Of a stretch of DNA of 27,132 nt, positions 16,752 to 23,531 are shown in pieces. The notes below the pieces were generated by a model that saw nothing but the letters and a program-made list of their open reading frames with translations, ran no database searches and was not told the DNA's origin. Each line of letters starts with the position of its first letter. Within the stretch, counting starts at the first letter, position 1. This DNA is from a virus. The stretch lies in IMG/VR virus record IMGVR_UViG_3300050821_001089, positions 1 to 27,132 of that record. One strand, 5' to 3'. A program made the translations under genes and the position numbers.

Positions 16752-17355
16752 CTGTGTTTCCTTCTATTGTTATAGTTTTATTTTCTATGGGAGGTTCTAT
16801 AGCTGCTGGAGCGTTACCATCTGGAATAACTTTTTTAGTTATAAGAAGATCCATCAAGTCGCTTGTAGTCCCAAACATCATGACATTATTCGTCACAGTT
16901 CCTTGGGGCGCTCCAGCAGACTGTTTCTTCACATCTATTTTTTGTTGTTCTAATCCTAGTTTAGCCTGAGATACTTTTATGTTGTTTATGTTGTCTATGA
17001 TTGAGTTTATAGATGTTATCATAGCTGCGGCAGTTTCGACATCTCTACCAGTTGGATTGTCTTCTATTTCGTGTTGTAAGGAGTCTAACATGACCATACC
17101 TTTGCCAACAAGCTCTTTCAAGATGTTGCTCATGTATTCATCAACATTCGTCATTGATTGGATCTCGGCAAAGCGTCTCTTAAAGTCTTCTATTTGCTTC
17201 TTTCGCGCTTCCATTTCCATAAGTTCTTTTTCTGCGGCTGCTTCATCAAAGCCATCAGAACCATCCATTTTTAGTAAATCGGCAATGTTCTTGAATGATT
17301 TACCTTTTGTTGGCTGATTGTTGGAGTCTTGTGGCTGCTGATTATTGGTGGACAT
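16735..17355 (-). CDS. terS: gp16-like terminase small subunit
   Basis: 206 aa. The N-terminal 60 residues are polar and then charged. Residues about 50-150 form long helices suited to the oligomeric coiled-coil core (TNVDEYMSNILKELVGKGMV, then NNIKVSQAKLGLEQQKIDVK). Residues near 157-170 read VTNNVMMFGTTSDLMDLL, closely parallel to the T4 gp16 motif with V-F-M-G-S-P-T-E-L-M-D. The C-terminus is acidic and Pro-rich. TerS forms a ring, recognises concatemeric DNA and stimulates the TerL ATPase. It directly precedes terL with a 17-nt overlap, the T4 16-17 order. It is somewhat longer than gp16 (164 aa). ATG at 17355 follows AAGAGG. Confidence 0.88.
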   Translation of the reverse strand: MSTNNQQPQDSNNQPTKGKSFKNIADLLKMDGSDGFDEAAAEKELMEMEARKKQIEDFKRRFAEIQSMTNVDEYMSNILKELVGKGMVMLDSLQHEIEDNPTGRDVETAAAMITSINSIIDNINNIKVSQAKLGLEQQKIDVKKQSAGAPQGTVTNNVMMFGTTSDLMDLLITKKVIPDGNAPAAIEPPIENKTITIEGNTDANQI

Positions 17356-17373
17356 AGTATTCCTCTTTTATAA

Positions 17374-17382
17374 ATTATAGCA
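17374..17382 (-). promoter_or_regulatory. extended -10 promoter before terS
   Basis: TGCTATAAT on the minus strand, a perfect TGn plus TATAAT, about 20 nt before the terS ATG and in the 41-nt gap after the gp15-like gene. No good -35 box was seen at 17 nt spacing. The short leader would be close to 15 nt and contains the AAGAGG ribosome site. Confidence 0.5.
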
Positions 17383-17396
17383 TCTTTTATAAGTTT

Positions 17397-18563
17397 TTAG
17401 TAGCCCGTTATGTCTGGAGTAGCTGATATAATCCCATCACCAGAAGGATACGTATCATTAGGAATGACAGTTGTATCAGTTATAAGAGTTCCGTTCGAAC
17501 TATACACTCGTATATAAGAAACTATCTCTATAATAGAGTTAGTAACAACTTCTTCTTGCCAATAATTCGTAATGTTACCTGAGAGAGGATCTATGATTAT
17601 TAGAGGATATTTTAGCGGCGGATGACACGGAGTAGCATCTAATGCTGGATCCCAAATTGGTCGTGGTCCTGGATCGGTAGCGCAGTTTGCATCTACACAA
17701 TCATTTACTGTTGGCTGCTGCATGTTCCTGTTTGCTAATTTCCAATAATCTGTCATCAAATCATAAGATTCTTGGGCATCTAAATCAAAGACAGTAAGAT
17801 TCGTCGGCTTATCAAAAATACTTGTAACTTGATTTGGAATAATTGGATCATATGTAACAATTTTAGTTCCAGCGAATGGAAGTTTTTGGCATGGAACATT
17901 AGCTATTCTAATGATGGAACATAAGATTTCTGGCTTTATTTCCATAGGCTTCCACATAATGGTTTCCATGGTAAATGCCAATGTCCATTGCAGAACTCTG
18001 CGGCTCTTATCACCACCTTCTCCATATTCATAGACAAAGTTTGGAGTGACTGAATTGAGAGTCGTTTTGCACTTATGTTCAATACCAAAGTTTCTTTCTT
18101 TGAAGGAAATCTGTATTTCTGGAGCGAACCATGGAAGAATGTTCTCCATGATTTGCATTCCATCGGTCATATACTTAGCCCATACAACAACCTCAAACTC
18201 CAAGTTATATGGAACGGGTTGCATGTCAACCTGCATTTCACGACTTAAGCCATCTTCCTCATATTCTATATTGAGAAGTCTTGTTTCATATTTTCCACGC
18301 ATTCTATCTGGATTCCATTCCATTCCACTCAAATTGATTGAAATACGAGGAAGATAGTTATCTACTTGTGGGTCAACATCATTGATGTTACTTGCCTTCA
18401 AGATAGAAACTATTTTCTCTCGTGGAGTCAAAGTTGCTGGAACTGGTTTGATGCCAACAATCGCGCCATTTTTATCGTAGACACGAACTGTCATATCACA
18501 GAAAACTTCTGCGAATGCAGTTACAGCAGTATAGGTTGATTGTGGATAGAAATAAGACTTCAT
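17397..18563 (-). CDS. gp15: gp15-like tail completion and sheath stabiliser protein
   Basis: 388 aa, longer than T4 gp15 (about 272). The start, with SYFYPQSTYTAVTAFAEVF, parallels the gp15 opening (a Y-F-Y aromatic run followed by a helix). LPRISINLSGMEWNPDR near residue 70, PVPYNLEFEVVVWAKYMTDG near 117-136 and ENILPWFAPEIQISFKE near 141-157 match the family order, and RRVLQWTLAFTME is the late strand. gp15 forms the hexameric ring at the head-proximal tail end that fixes the last tube and sheath rings and joins the neck. Residues from about 260 on are an extra Asp-, Pro- and Asn-rich part ending in a short beta segment, absent from T4. It lies between an unknown gene and terS, consistent with T4 order 14-15-16. 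Confidence 0.88.
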   Translation of the reverse strand: MKSYFYPQSTYTAVTAFAEVFCDMTVRVYDKNGAIVGIKPVPATLTPREKIVSILKASNINDVDPQVDNYLPRISINLSGMEWNPDRMRGKYETRLLNIEYEEDGLSREMQVDMQPVPYNLEFEVVVWAKYMTDGMQIMENILPWFAPEIQISFKERNFGIEHKCKTTLNSVTPNFVYEYGEGGDKSRRVLQWTLAFTMETIMWKPMEIKPEILCSIIRIANVPCQKLPFAGTKIVTYDPIIPNQVTSIFDKPTNLTVFDLDAQESYDLMTDYWKLANRNMQQPTVNDCVDANCATDPGPRPIWDPALDATPCHPPLKYPLIIIDPLSGNITNYWQEEVVTNSIIEIVSYIRVYSSNGTLITDTTVIPNDTYPSGDGIISATPDITGY

Positions 18564-18568
18564 CTAAA

Positions 18569-19042
18569 TTACTTCTTCTTGTCTTCCGTCAACGGAAAGT
18601 TATTGACTTTATTTTCTTCTTTCATTTTATGGAAGGTTTCTGGATTCCTGTGTTGCTTATTAGCTGTAGCATAATAGGCAGCTTCGCCAGCTTTGTCACC
18701 ATATTCTTTCTTGAACTTATTGATGACTTCAGCATTTTCAGCAACTGCTTCTTCTTTAGAATGATTTTGGTTATAATCATCCATAATAGCCTTGCGAGTT
18801 GCTTTAGGAAGTCCTCCGTCTTGGTCAACCATAGATGGAATGAAGATGTCAATGGTATTTCCACTCGCATCTAACACATTGAACTCATTTTCATCTGGTT
18901 CAACTTTGACGCTATAAGAGACTCCATCAGCTCCAGTATGAATAAAGTCATTGGTTGGTTCATCTTCTTCGGTTATGTGAGTATTGTAATCCATATTCTC
19001 AAATATGGTTTTTACCTTTTTCTTGAAATCTTCGTCTAACAT
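18569..19042 (-). CDS. unknown charged 157-aa protein
   Basis: A soluble protein rich in Glu, Asp and Lys without signal peptide, membrane segment or cysteine. The N-terminal 30 residues are helical and acidic. Residues 36-80 have alternating strands (GVSYSVKVEPDENEFNVLD). The C-terminal half is helical, with KKEYGDKAGEAAYYATANKQ near 110-130. A YG...YATA-type motif recurs in phage structural proteins as I remember it, but no function can be assigned. It sits between gp14-like and gp15-like genes, 5 nt before the latter, where T4 has no gene. An extra neck or completion factor is one possibility. The ATG has an AAAGGAA purine run about 8 nt upstream. Confidence 0.75.
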   Translation of the reverse strand: MLDEDFKKKVKTIFENMDYNTHITEEDEPTNDFIHTGADGVSYSVKVEPDENEFNVLDASGNTIDIFIPSMVDQDGGLPKATRKAIMDDYNQNHSKEEAVAENAEVINKFKKEYGDKAGEAAYYATANKQHRNPETFHKMKEENKVNNFPLTEDKKK

Positions 19043-19081
19043 GTTCTGTTCCTTTTATAAAAATAGTTTGTTATCAAGTGA

Positions 19082-20098
19082 TTACCAGTCTCCAAATAAA
19101 TCCCGATCGTGTTTTATGGTTCTTCCATTGGGTCCATATTCACTTTCAGTTCCTGATGGTCCTGGAGTTGCTGGTTGATCGGTTTGTGGATCTATAATAA
19201 GTTCTGCTGCTTCCTTTATTTCGTTCTGGTCTCCATTGGTGCTATAATCCTTTTCAGGTACCACCTTATATTTACTAGCGACACGACCATCTGGAAGGAG
19301 AATATCATCTGGCACAGTTCCATCACTAGGACCAGGAGGAGCACCAATGGTGACATAAGCAACTGGTTCTAATGGATTTTGTGTTGGAACACCAGATGGC
19401 TGAACTGTTTGGATAGTCTGGTCAGCAGCATCTAATTCTGCTCGTGTTGGAGATGGTAATACGAATTGAGGATTACCAACATATTTAGGATCTAAAGGAA
19501 TGACTTCTGGTAATGCTCCACGCTGTTCACCAAGACCAAAGGCGGCTTGAGAAGTCTCGCGCATCTTACCAGTCACTTTATACCAAAACTTATGACCAAA
19601 CGTTTGAGCAGTCGAATCCATAAAATGTAAGCCACCAGTAACGACTTCATACACTAAACCATTGTAAATAGTTCTTATTTCGTCTTTGGCTATAGGACCA
19701 TAGGCACCACGGCGCTCTGTATTTGTAACTGGAGCTTTTTTACTTCTAATTCCAACAAGTTTGTCAAATGTAGAACGATGAATGTACATCGTTATGTCAT
19801 CAATCTGTTTTTCTCCAATGGCTAAAAAAGCTTGAAGTTCTGGAGAAAACTCTTCAATGATGCCAGTTAGAACATACTTTCTGTCCCATTGAGGGCGGTC
19901 ATTATCTCCGTAAATAGGGTCCATTTCATCAGCATAGCCATCAACATTGATGGTATAATATTCAATAGGAATGCCTTTTATTCCAGCCATTTCTGCTGCT
20001 AAATTGTCGTACAGTTCAATTTCTTTCTGATTATTGAAATCACCAGAATACTGACCAAAGTACTTTTTATATTGAAGTGGATCTGAAAGCCCTGACAT
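19082..20098 (-). CDS. gp14: gp14-like neck protein
   Basis: 338 aa; T4 gp14 has about 256. Residues 1-160 follow the gp14 layout: QYKKYFGQYSGDF, then KEIELYDNLAAEMAGIKGIP and EYYTINVDGY, a partner of the gp14 part with a conserved RGxxxYYxPR-like segment, and an ITMYIHRSTFDKL strand. IYNGLVYEVV and HKFWYKVTGKMRE complete the beta domain. The last residues (H-D-R-D-L-F-G-D-W) echo the acidic D-x-F-x-D-F end of gp14. Residues about 225-325 are a Pro-, Asp- and Gly-rich extension not present in T4. The protein belongs to the neck, where tail and head join. An exact late promoter box lies 26-33 nt upstream, and GGAG precedes the ATG. Confidence 0.78.
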   Translation of the reverse strand: MSGLSDPLQYKKYFGQYSGDFNNQKEIELYDNLAAEMAGIKGIPIEYYTINVDGYADEMDPIYGDNDRPQWDRKYVLTGIIEEFSPELQAFLAIGEKQIDDITMYIHRSTFDKLVGIRSKKAPVTNTERRGAYGPIAKDEIRTIYNGLVYEVVTGGLHFMDSTAQTFGHKFWYKVTGKMRETSQAAFGLGEQRGALPEVIPLDPKYVGNPQFVLPSPTRAELDAADQTIQTVQPSGVPTQNPLEPVAYVTIGAPPGPSDGTVPDDILLPDGRVASKYKVVPEKDYSTNGDQNEIKEAAELIIDPQTDQPATPGPSGTESEYGPNGRTIKHDRDLFGDW

Positions 20099-20123
20099 AT
20101 TGGTTATAAGACTCCAAAAATGA

Positions 20124-20131
20124 TATTTATA
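20124..20131 (-). promoter_or_regulatory. T4-type late promoter box before the gp14-like gene
   Basis: Exact TATAAATA on the minus strand, 26 nt before the gp14-like ATG, with GGAG between box and start. The predicted start is near 20118. It shares a 90-nt divergent gap with the extended -10 element reading toward the endonuclease genes. Confidence 0.7.
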
Positions 20132-20140
20132 TCTATTTTG

Positions 20141-20149
20141 TGGTATAAT
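20141..20149 (+). promoter_or_regulatory. extended -10 promoter for the plus-strand endonuclease pair
   Basis: TGGTATAAT (20141-20149) is a perfect extended -10 sequence, 40 nt before the GIY-YIG start. The same nine bases occur before the chaperone gene. A -35 at 17 nt spacing is poor, as is common with extended -10 promoters. Host-type transcription would allow expression apart from the late programme. Confidence 0.55.
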
Positions 20150-20188
20150 TAGGGAGATCGTTTATAAAAATACTAAAAAGGATAAGTT

Positions 20189-20743
20189 ATGGAAGGATAT
20201 ATTTATGTTTTAACGAGTCCAAGCGGCAAACATTATGTAGGTCAAACTTGGAATATAGCTATGAGATGGAATTGTTATATGAAATTATACACTAAACAGC
20301 AACGCAAATTAGACAGAGCATTAAGAAAATATGGACCCGAAAACTTTATATTTTATATTATTGATGCGGCTAAAACACAAGAAGTTTTAGATAAAAAAGA
20401 AATATATTGGATTGGCTCATATGATGCGGTTAATAATGGCTATAATATAGAAGAAGGAGGGCGTTTTTGTAAAACAACAAATCCCAGAAATGAAGAACTA
20501 AACTTTACTGTAGATACTGACGAAAAAGCAAAAATAGAATATCGTGCTCAATTATTTGGGTTCAAGAACGTCAGTGATTATATCCGTTTTGTTTCTATGA
20601 ATTCATTTTTGATGGCTGGAATTGATACAGTCAACATGAATGGAGAAACGAACCAATCGGTTCAACAGAAAAAAGAAATTGAAGACTTATTAGCAAAGAC
20701 AATGAAAACTGTCCAGAATTATTTCAATAAAGAAGAGAAATAA
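20189..20743 (+). CDS. GIY-YIG homing endonuclease
   Basis: 184 aa. Residues 1-92 form the GIY-YIG nuclease: YIYVLTS (4-10), HYVGQT with YVG at 16-18, a conserved Arg at 26, the metal-binding Glu at 71 (KKEIYWIGSYDA) and Asn at 86 (GYNIEEGG). Residues about 104-140 look like a ribbon-helix-helix DNA-binding unit: a strand NFTVD, a helix KIEYRAQLFGF, a turn, then SDYIRFVSM. The rest is a polar helical tail. It lies on the strand opposite to the structural genes, between gp13-like and gp14-like, with a 2-nt gap to the next endonuclease gene. AAGG precedes the ATG. It is likely a free-standing mobile gene; no intron boundary was seen near it. Confidence 0.92.
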   Translation: MEGYIYVLTSPSGKHYVGQTWNIAMRWNCYMKLYTKQQRKLDRALRKYGPENFIFYIIDAAKTQEVLDKKEIYWIGSYDAVNNGYNIEEGGRFCKTTNPRNEELNFTVDTDEKAKIEYRAQLFGFKNVSDYIRFVSMNSFLMAGIDTVNMNGETNQSVQQKKEIEDLLAKTMKTVQNYFNKEEK

Positions 20744-20745
20744 AG

Positions 20746-21651
20746 ATGAAAAATAAAACTAAACTACCGCCTATACCAACAGAGAAGACGTGTCCAATTT
20801 GTGGAACAATATTTTATAGGAGAGAAAGTGAGAAATCAACAGATTGGAGAGCAAGAGCAACATGCTCTAAAAAATGTGGACACAAAGCAATCTCAAAAAA
20901 GAAAAAGGGCTGGAAAGGCTATTTCCAGTGGTTATTAGAACACGAAGGACCAGAAGCAGTTGCTGCTTATAAAGAAAAGAGAAAGAAGACTTATAAAACT
21001 ACATACCAGAGACTTATAGATAAGTATGGTCCGAAACGCGCTCCTGCGGAATTTGAGAAATATAAAAAGAGAATGTCAAAAAGAAATAAAGGTCAAAAAT
21101 GTCAATATGATTTATTAGTTGCCAAATATGGTGAAGAAGAGGCTACTAAAAGATATAATAAAACCAGAAAGAAAATATCAAAAATTGTTAAAAAGAGAGG
21201 GAAAAACGTTAAAAGATTATTATATGAAAAATATGGAGAAAAAGAAGGAGAACGCCGTTATAAAGCAATGAGAAAGAAAATGTCTATCAAAAAGAAACAA
21301 TATCTAAAAGATAATCCTGACAAAATTCCGTATCTATTATATAATTCTTCTAAAATGAGTTATCCTGAAAAGATAATGTACGAAGTTCTAACTAAAGCAA
21401 ATATACAATTTCATTATAATTATCCGATTGGTGGATATGCCTACGATTTTGCTATTATCAACAAAAAGATAGATATTGAAGTTGATGGGGCTTTACATCT
21501 GCGTTCGGATATAGCCAAACGAGATAAAATTAGAGATAAATATACAAAATCAATTGGATGGAAAGTTCTGAGATTTACGGCTAAAGAAGTAATGTATGAT
21601 ACAGAAAACGTACTAAAACGCATAAAATTGTTTATCAAAAGAAAGTTATAA
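20746..21651 (+). CDS. Vsr/DUF559-like endonuclease with zinc site and internal repeats
   Basis: 301 aa and strongly basic. Residues 16-44 contain a C4 zinc site (C16, C19, C40, C44). Residues 64-182 hold four related helical units centred on E-G or Y-G (about 67, 94, 128 and 163), with the pattern KYGxxxxxxxYxxxRKKxS, for example KYGEKEGERRYKAMRKKMS. Residues 205-290 are a PD-(D/E)XK-type nuclease of the Vsr/DUF559 kind: YPEKIMYEVL, YAYDFAI (D234), KIDIEVDGALH (E245, D247, H251), and VLRFTAKEV. The gene follows the GIY-YIG gene by 2 nt, with the stop TAA two bases before ATG, so the two are co-translated. The repeat unit is also seen in the endonuclease inside the terminase. Homing activity is inferred; no target or accessory gene is visible. 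Confidence 0.82.
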   Translation: MKNKTKLPPIPTEKTCPICGTIFYRRESEKSTDWRARATCSKKCGHKAISKKKKGWKGYFQWLLEHEGPEAVAAYKEKRKKTYKTTYQRLIDKYGPKRAPAEFEKYKKRMSKRNKGQKCQYDLLVAKYGEEEATKRYNKTRKKISKIVKKRGKNVKRLLYEKYGEKEGERRYKAMRKKMSIKKKQYLKDNPDKIPYLLYNSSKMSYPEKIMYEVLTKANIQFHYNYPIGGYAYDFAIINKKIDIEVDGALHLRSDIAKRDKIRDKYTKSIGWKVLRFTAKEVMYDTENVLKRIKLFIKRKL

Positions 21652-21675
21652 GTTGTGTAATGACAACAGGTTAGA

Positions 21676-22866
21676 TCAACCCATCCAAAATCCTGGAGGT
21701 TCTGCGTACATTCCAGATTGTATTTGTCCTTCTATTTTTTCTCGTAAGGCATCTCCGCGTTCAAGATAAAGTGCGCCATTGATTGCTGCTCCACCTGGCA
21801 TTGTTAGATTAGTATATTTGCTGGCATTCATTCCAACGTTTATCATCGTATGCGCCAGGCTCAATTCAAGGACCGCCTGATGGGAAAATAAATACTCATC
21901 TGCTACTCTTCGTGTGCACTCAAAGGCTATAACACCTTTAGCCGTTGGAGGAGGAGTAATTCTAACTTTATGTGCTACTGAATCAAGTTGTGCTGTCATA
22001 TGAACTGTAAATAAAGTTCTAAACATCTGGATGTATTGCATGGCTATTTCATAACCAACAATATCAACGAATCCACCATTTCCACCCATCCAGAACCCCC
22101 AACGATTATCTACTGAAGAACCAGGGCTTTGCATGCCCCACGAACCACCAGCTTGTAAAAGCATATATGCTGGAGAAAATAAGGCATTATCTTCTTCATT
22201 GGTTCTGTCACCAATGATGCTATTCAAGCCTCTATCTAAATGTTGTTGGACAGCTATAACGTCGCTTGGAACATCATAAACGGTCTTGAATATAAACCCA
22301 CGATGAGTTGGCTTAGCTGTAGTGTCTCCTTCTACCCAAAATGGTCCAAAGGCATTTGGGTCAAAGGGTTCTACATCAGTAAAGCATTGTGGCTCTTGAT
22401 GCTCTCCACACCAGTTAGGTCCACGAATACAAGACTCTTCTGGGCATGGATTACCATCTTTATCTTCTGGAGGAAATACAGTATCTTTATGAACGTGGAT
22501 ATTATCACATTTGTCAGCAGGTTGTGCTGTATCAGTAGGAATTGGACAGGCTGATGAACCTGTTGTCTGACAGGACATTCCTGAAGTTCCTGAAGGACTA
22601 GGAGTTGTAGCCTTCTTTCTCCATTTTCCAGCTATTGGAGCGGGTTGATTCGCATTACCAGTCCCATCATAATACACTTGTTCAGGAGAAATAAGAATAA
22701 TAGATTCTTGGTTACCTATACCACCTGCATGTTCACCGAAATAAAGGCATGCAAGGTCGATACAGTCATCTATTTGAGTTGAATCTATGAGGACATCTAT
22801 AACTGGAGAACCCAAGCGGCGACGTATCCAGTTAGCTAATTCTCTCTTTTTTCTGTATGGTACCAT
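21676..22866 (-). CDS. gp13: gp13-like neck protein with a cysteine-rich insertion
   Basis: 396 aa; T4 gp13 has about 309. The start is characteristic: KKRELANWIRRRLGSPVIDV, then DSTQIDDCIDLACLYFGEHA, matching the gp13 pattern of a basic helix, L-G-x-P-V-I, and a Q-I-x-D-x-I-x-x-A helix. Residues 190-215 (GFIFKTVYDVPSDVIAVQQH) and the C-terminal half, with WGMQ, a strand pair and a long helix (QYIQMFRTLF), continue the neck fold. The protein forms part of the head-tail connector. Residues about 85-165 are an unusual insertion with seven cysteines (99, 107, 120, 141, 146, 153, 161) and three His, possibly metal-binding or surface-exposed. The gene converges on the endonuclease pair; the 24-nt gap holds only a weak 5-bp hairpin. 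ATG follows AGAGAGG. Confidence 0.82.
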   Translation of the reverse strand: MVPYRKKRELANWIRRRLGSPVIDVLIDSTQIDDCIDLACLYFGEHAGGIGNQESIILISPEQVYYDGTGNANQPAPIAGKWRKKATTPSPSGTSGMSCQTTGSSACPIPTDTAQPADKCDNIHVHKDTVFPPEDKDGNPCPEESCIRGPNWCGEHQEPQCFTDVEPFDPNAFGPFWVEGDTTAKPTHRGFIFKTVYDVPSDVIAVQQHLDRGLNSIIGDRTNEEDNALFSPAYMLLQAGGSWGMQSPGSSVDNRWGFWMGGNGGFVDIVGYEIAMQYIQMFRTLFTVHMTAQLDSVAHKVRITPPPTAKGVIAFECTRRVADEYLFSHQAVLELSLAHTMINVGMNASKYTNLTMPGGAAINGALYLERGDALREKIEGQIQSGMYAEPPGFWMG

Positions 22867-22889
22867 GGAATATCCTCTCTTATAAACAC

Positions 22890-22897
22890 TATTTATG
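22890..22897 (-). promoter_or_regulatory. probable late promoter before the gp13-like gene
   Basis: CATAAATA on the minus strand differs from the T4 late consensus only in the first base. It lies 24 nt before the gp13-like ATG and is followed by TTTATAAGAGAGG, the leader-and-ribosome-site pattern shared by several genes here. Confidence 0.5.
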
Positions 22898-22917
22898 TGT
22901 TTTTAGAGGACTTATTT

Positions 22918-23472
22918 TTATTTTCCTATTCCTAAAGCTCTTTTTATAAGCGCTATCATGTCCCACTTTTGGTCTTTCAATGGCTTTTGATTTATTACTG
23001 ACATATCTATGTTAAGAATTGCCATTGTTTTATGTAAATCTTCAGTTTTAACACTCATCCAACTAAAACCATCTGCCTTTGGATTGAATGGAAGTAATGA
23101 CATATCAATAGCGACTTGTTCTATAACTGGTTCTTTAGGAATTGGTTGATGATACACTGCATTCGTAAAGGTTGGTGGTCTTTCTTCAACGCCCTTGAAA
23201 TCAAATGGAGGAGTCACAATAACTGGTTCAGTTGGAGCTTGTTGTGCATGTTCTGTTATTTTATCAGTATACTCAAAATTAGGAGCCTGTGTGATACTGT
23301 CTACTTTATGAAAGTCAAACGGGACTGGAGATAAGAAATAATATTTAGAAAGAAGGTCCATCGGGCCTTCTACTTGCTCTCCCGGCTTTAACTTAGCTGA
23401 AGGAGCCTCAGGAAGCCACGTTTTCCTCAAAGACACATCAAATGGCATTTTATTGAAATATTTACCGTTCAT
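22918..23472 (-). CDS. unknown 184-aa protein
   Basis: No family was recognised. Residues 1-130 are Pro-, Phe- and Val-rich with few predicted helices (for example PVIVTPPFDFKGVEERPPTF), suggesting an extended or disordered linker. Residues 138-184 are compact and helical: SWMSVKTEDLHKTMAILNID, then KDQKWDMIALIKRALGIG, a helix-turn-helix spacing that resembles small SAP/HeH-type folds, but weakly. No cysteine or membrane segment is present. It lies between the fibre and the gp13-like neck gene, so a role at the neck or in fibre attachment is conceivable. ATG at 23472 has TAGGAG about 12 nt upstream, and TTTTATAAA between them. The gap to the next gene is 51 nt. Confidence 0.75.
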   Translation of the reverse strand: MNGKYFNKMPFDVSLRKTWLPEAPSAKLKPGEQVEGPMDLLSKYYFLSPVPFDFHKVDSITQAPNFEYTDKITEHAQQAPTEPVIVTPPFDFKGVEERPPTFTNAVYHQPIPKEPVIEQVAIDMSLLPFNPKADGFSWMSVKTEDLHKTMAILNIDMSVINQKPLKDQKWDMIALIKRALGIGK

Positions 23473-23495
23473 AGATTTATAAAACTCCTACAAAC

Positions 23496-23504
23496 ATTAT
23501 ATCA
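23496..23504 (-). promoter_or_regulatory. extended -10 promoter before the 184-aa gene
   Basis: TGATATAAT on the minus strand, a perfect TGn plus TATAAT, 24 nt before the ATG in the 59-nt gap after the fibre gene. There is no clear -35 box. TAGGAG lies between the expected start and the ATG. Confidence 0.5.
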
Positions 23505-23531
23505 TAAAATATATATTTTTATTAGAATAAC

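Noticed and set aside
16979-17317. Plus-strand 112-aa hydrophobic frame opposite terS
   Set aside because: It is antisense to a well-supported gene; Ser/Ile/Phe-rich composition mirrors the sense codons. No start signal.
21652-21667. Hairpin GTTGT/ACAAC in the convergent gap as a bidirectional terminator
   Set aside because: Only five pairs, AT-containing and without a T-run on either strand.
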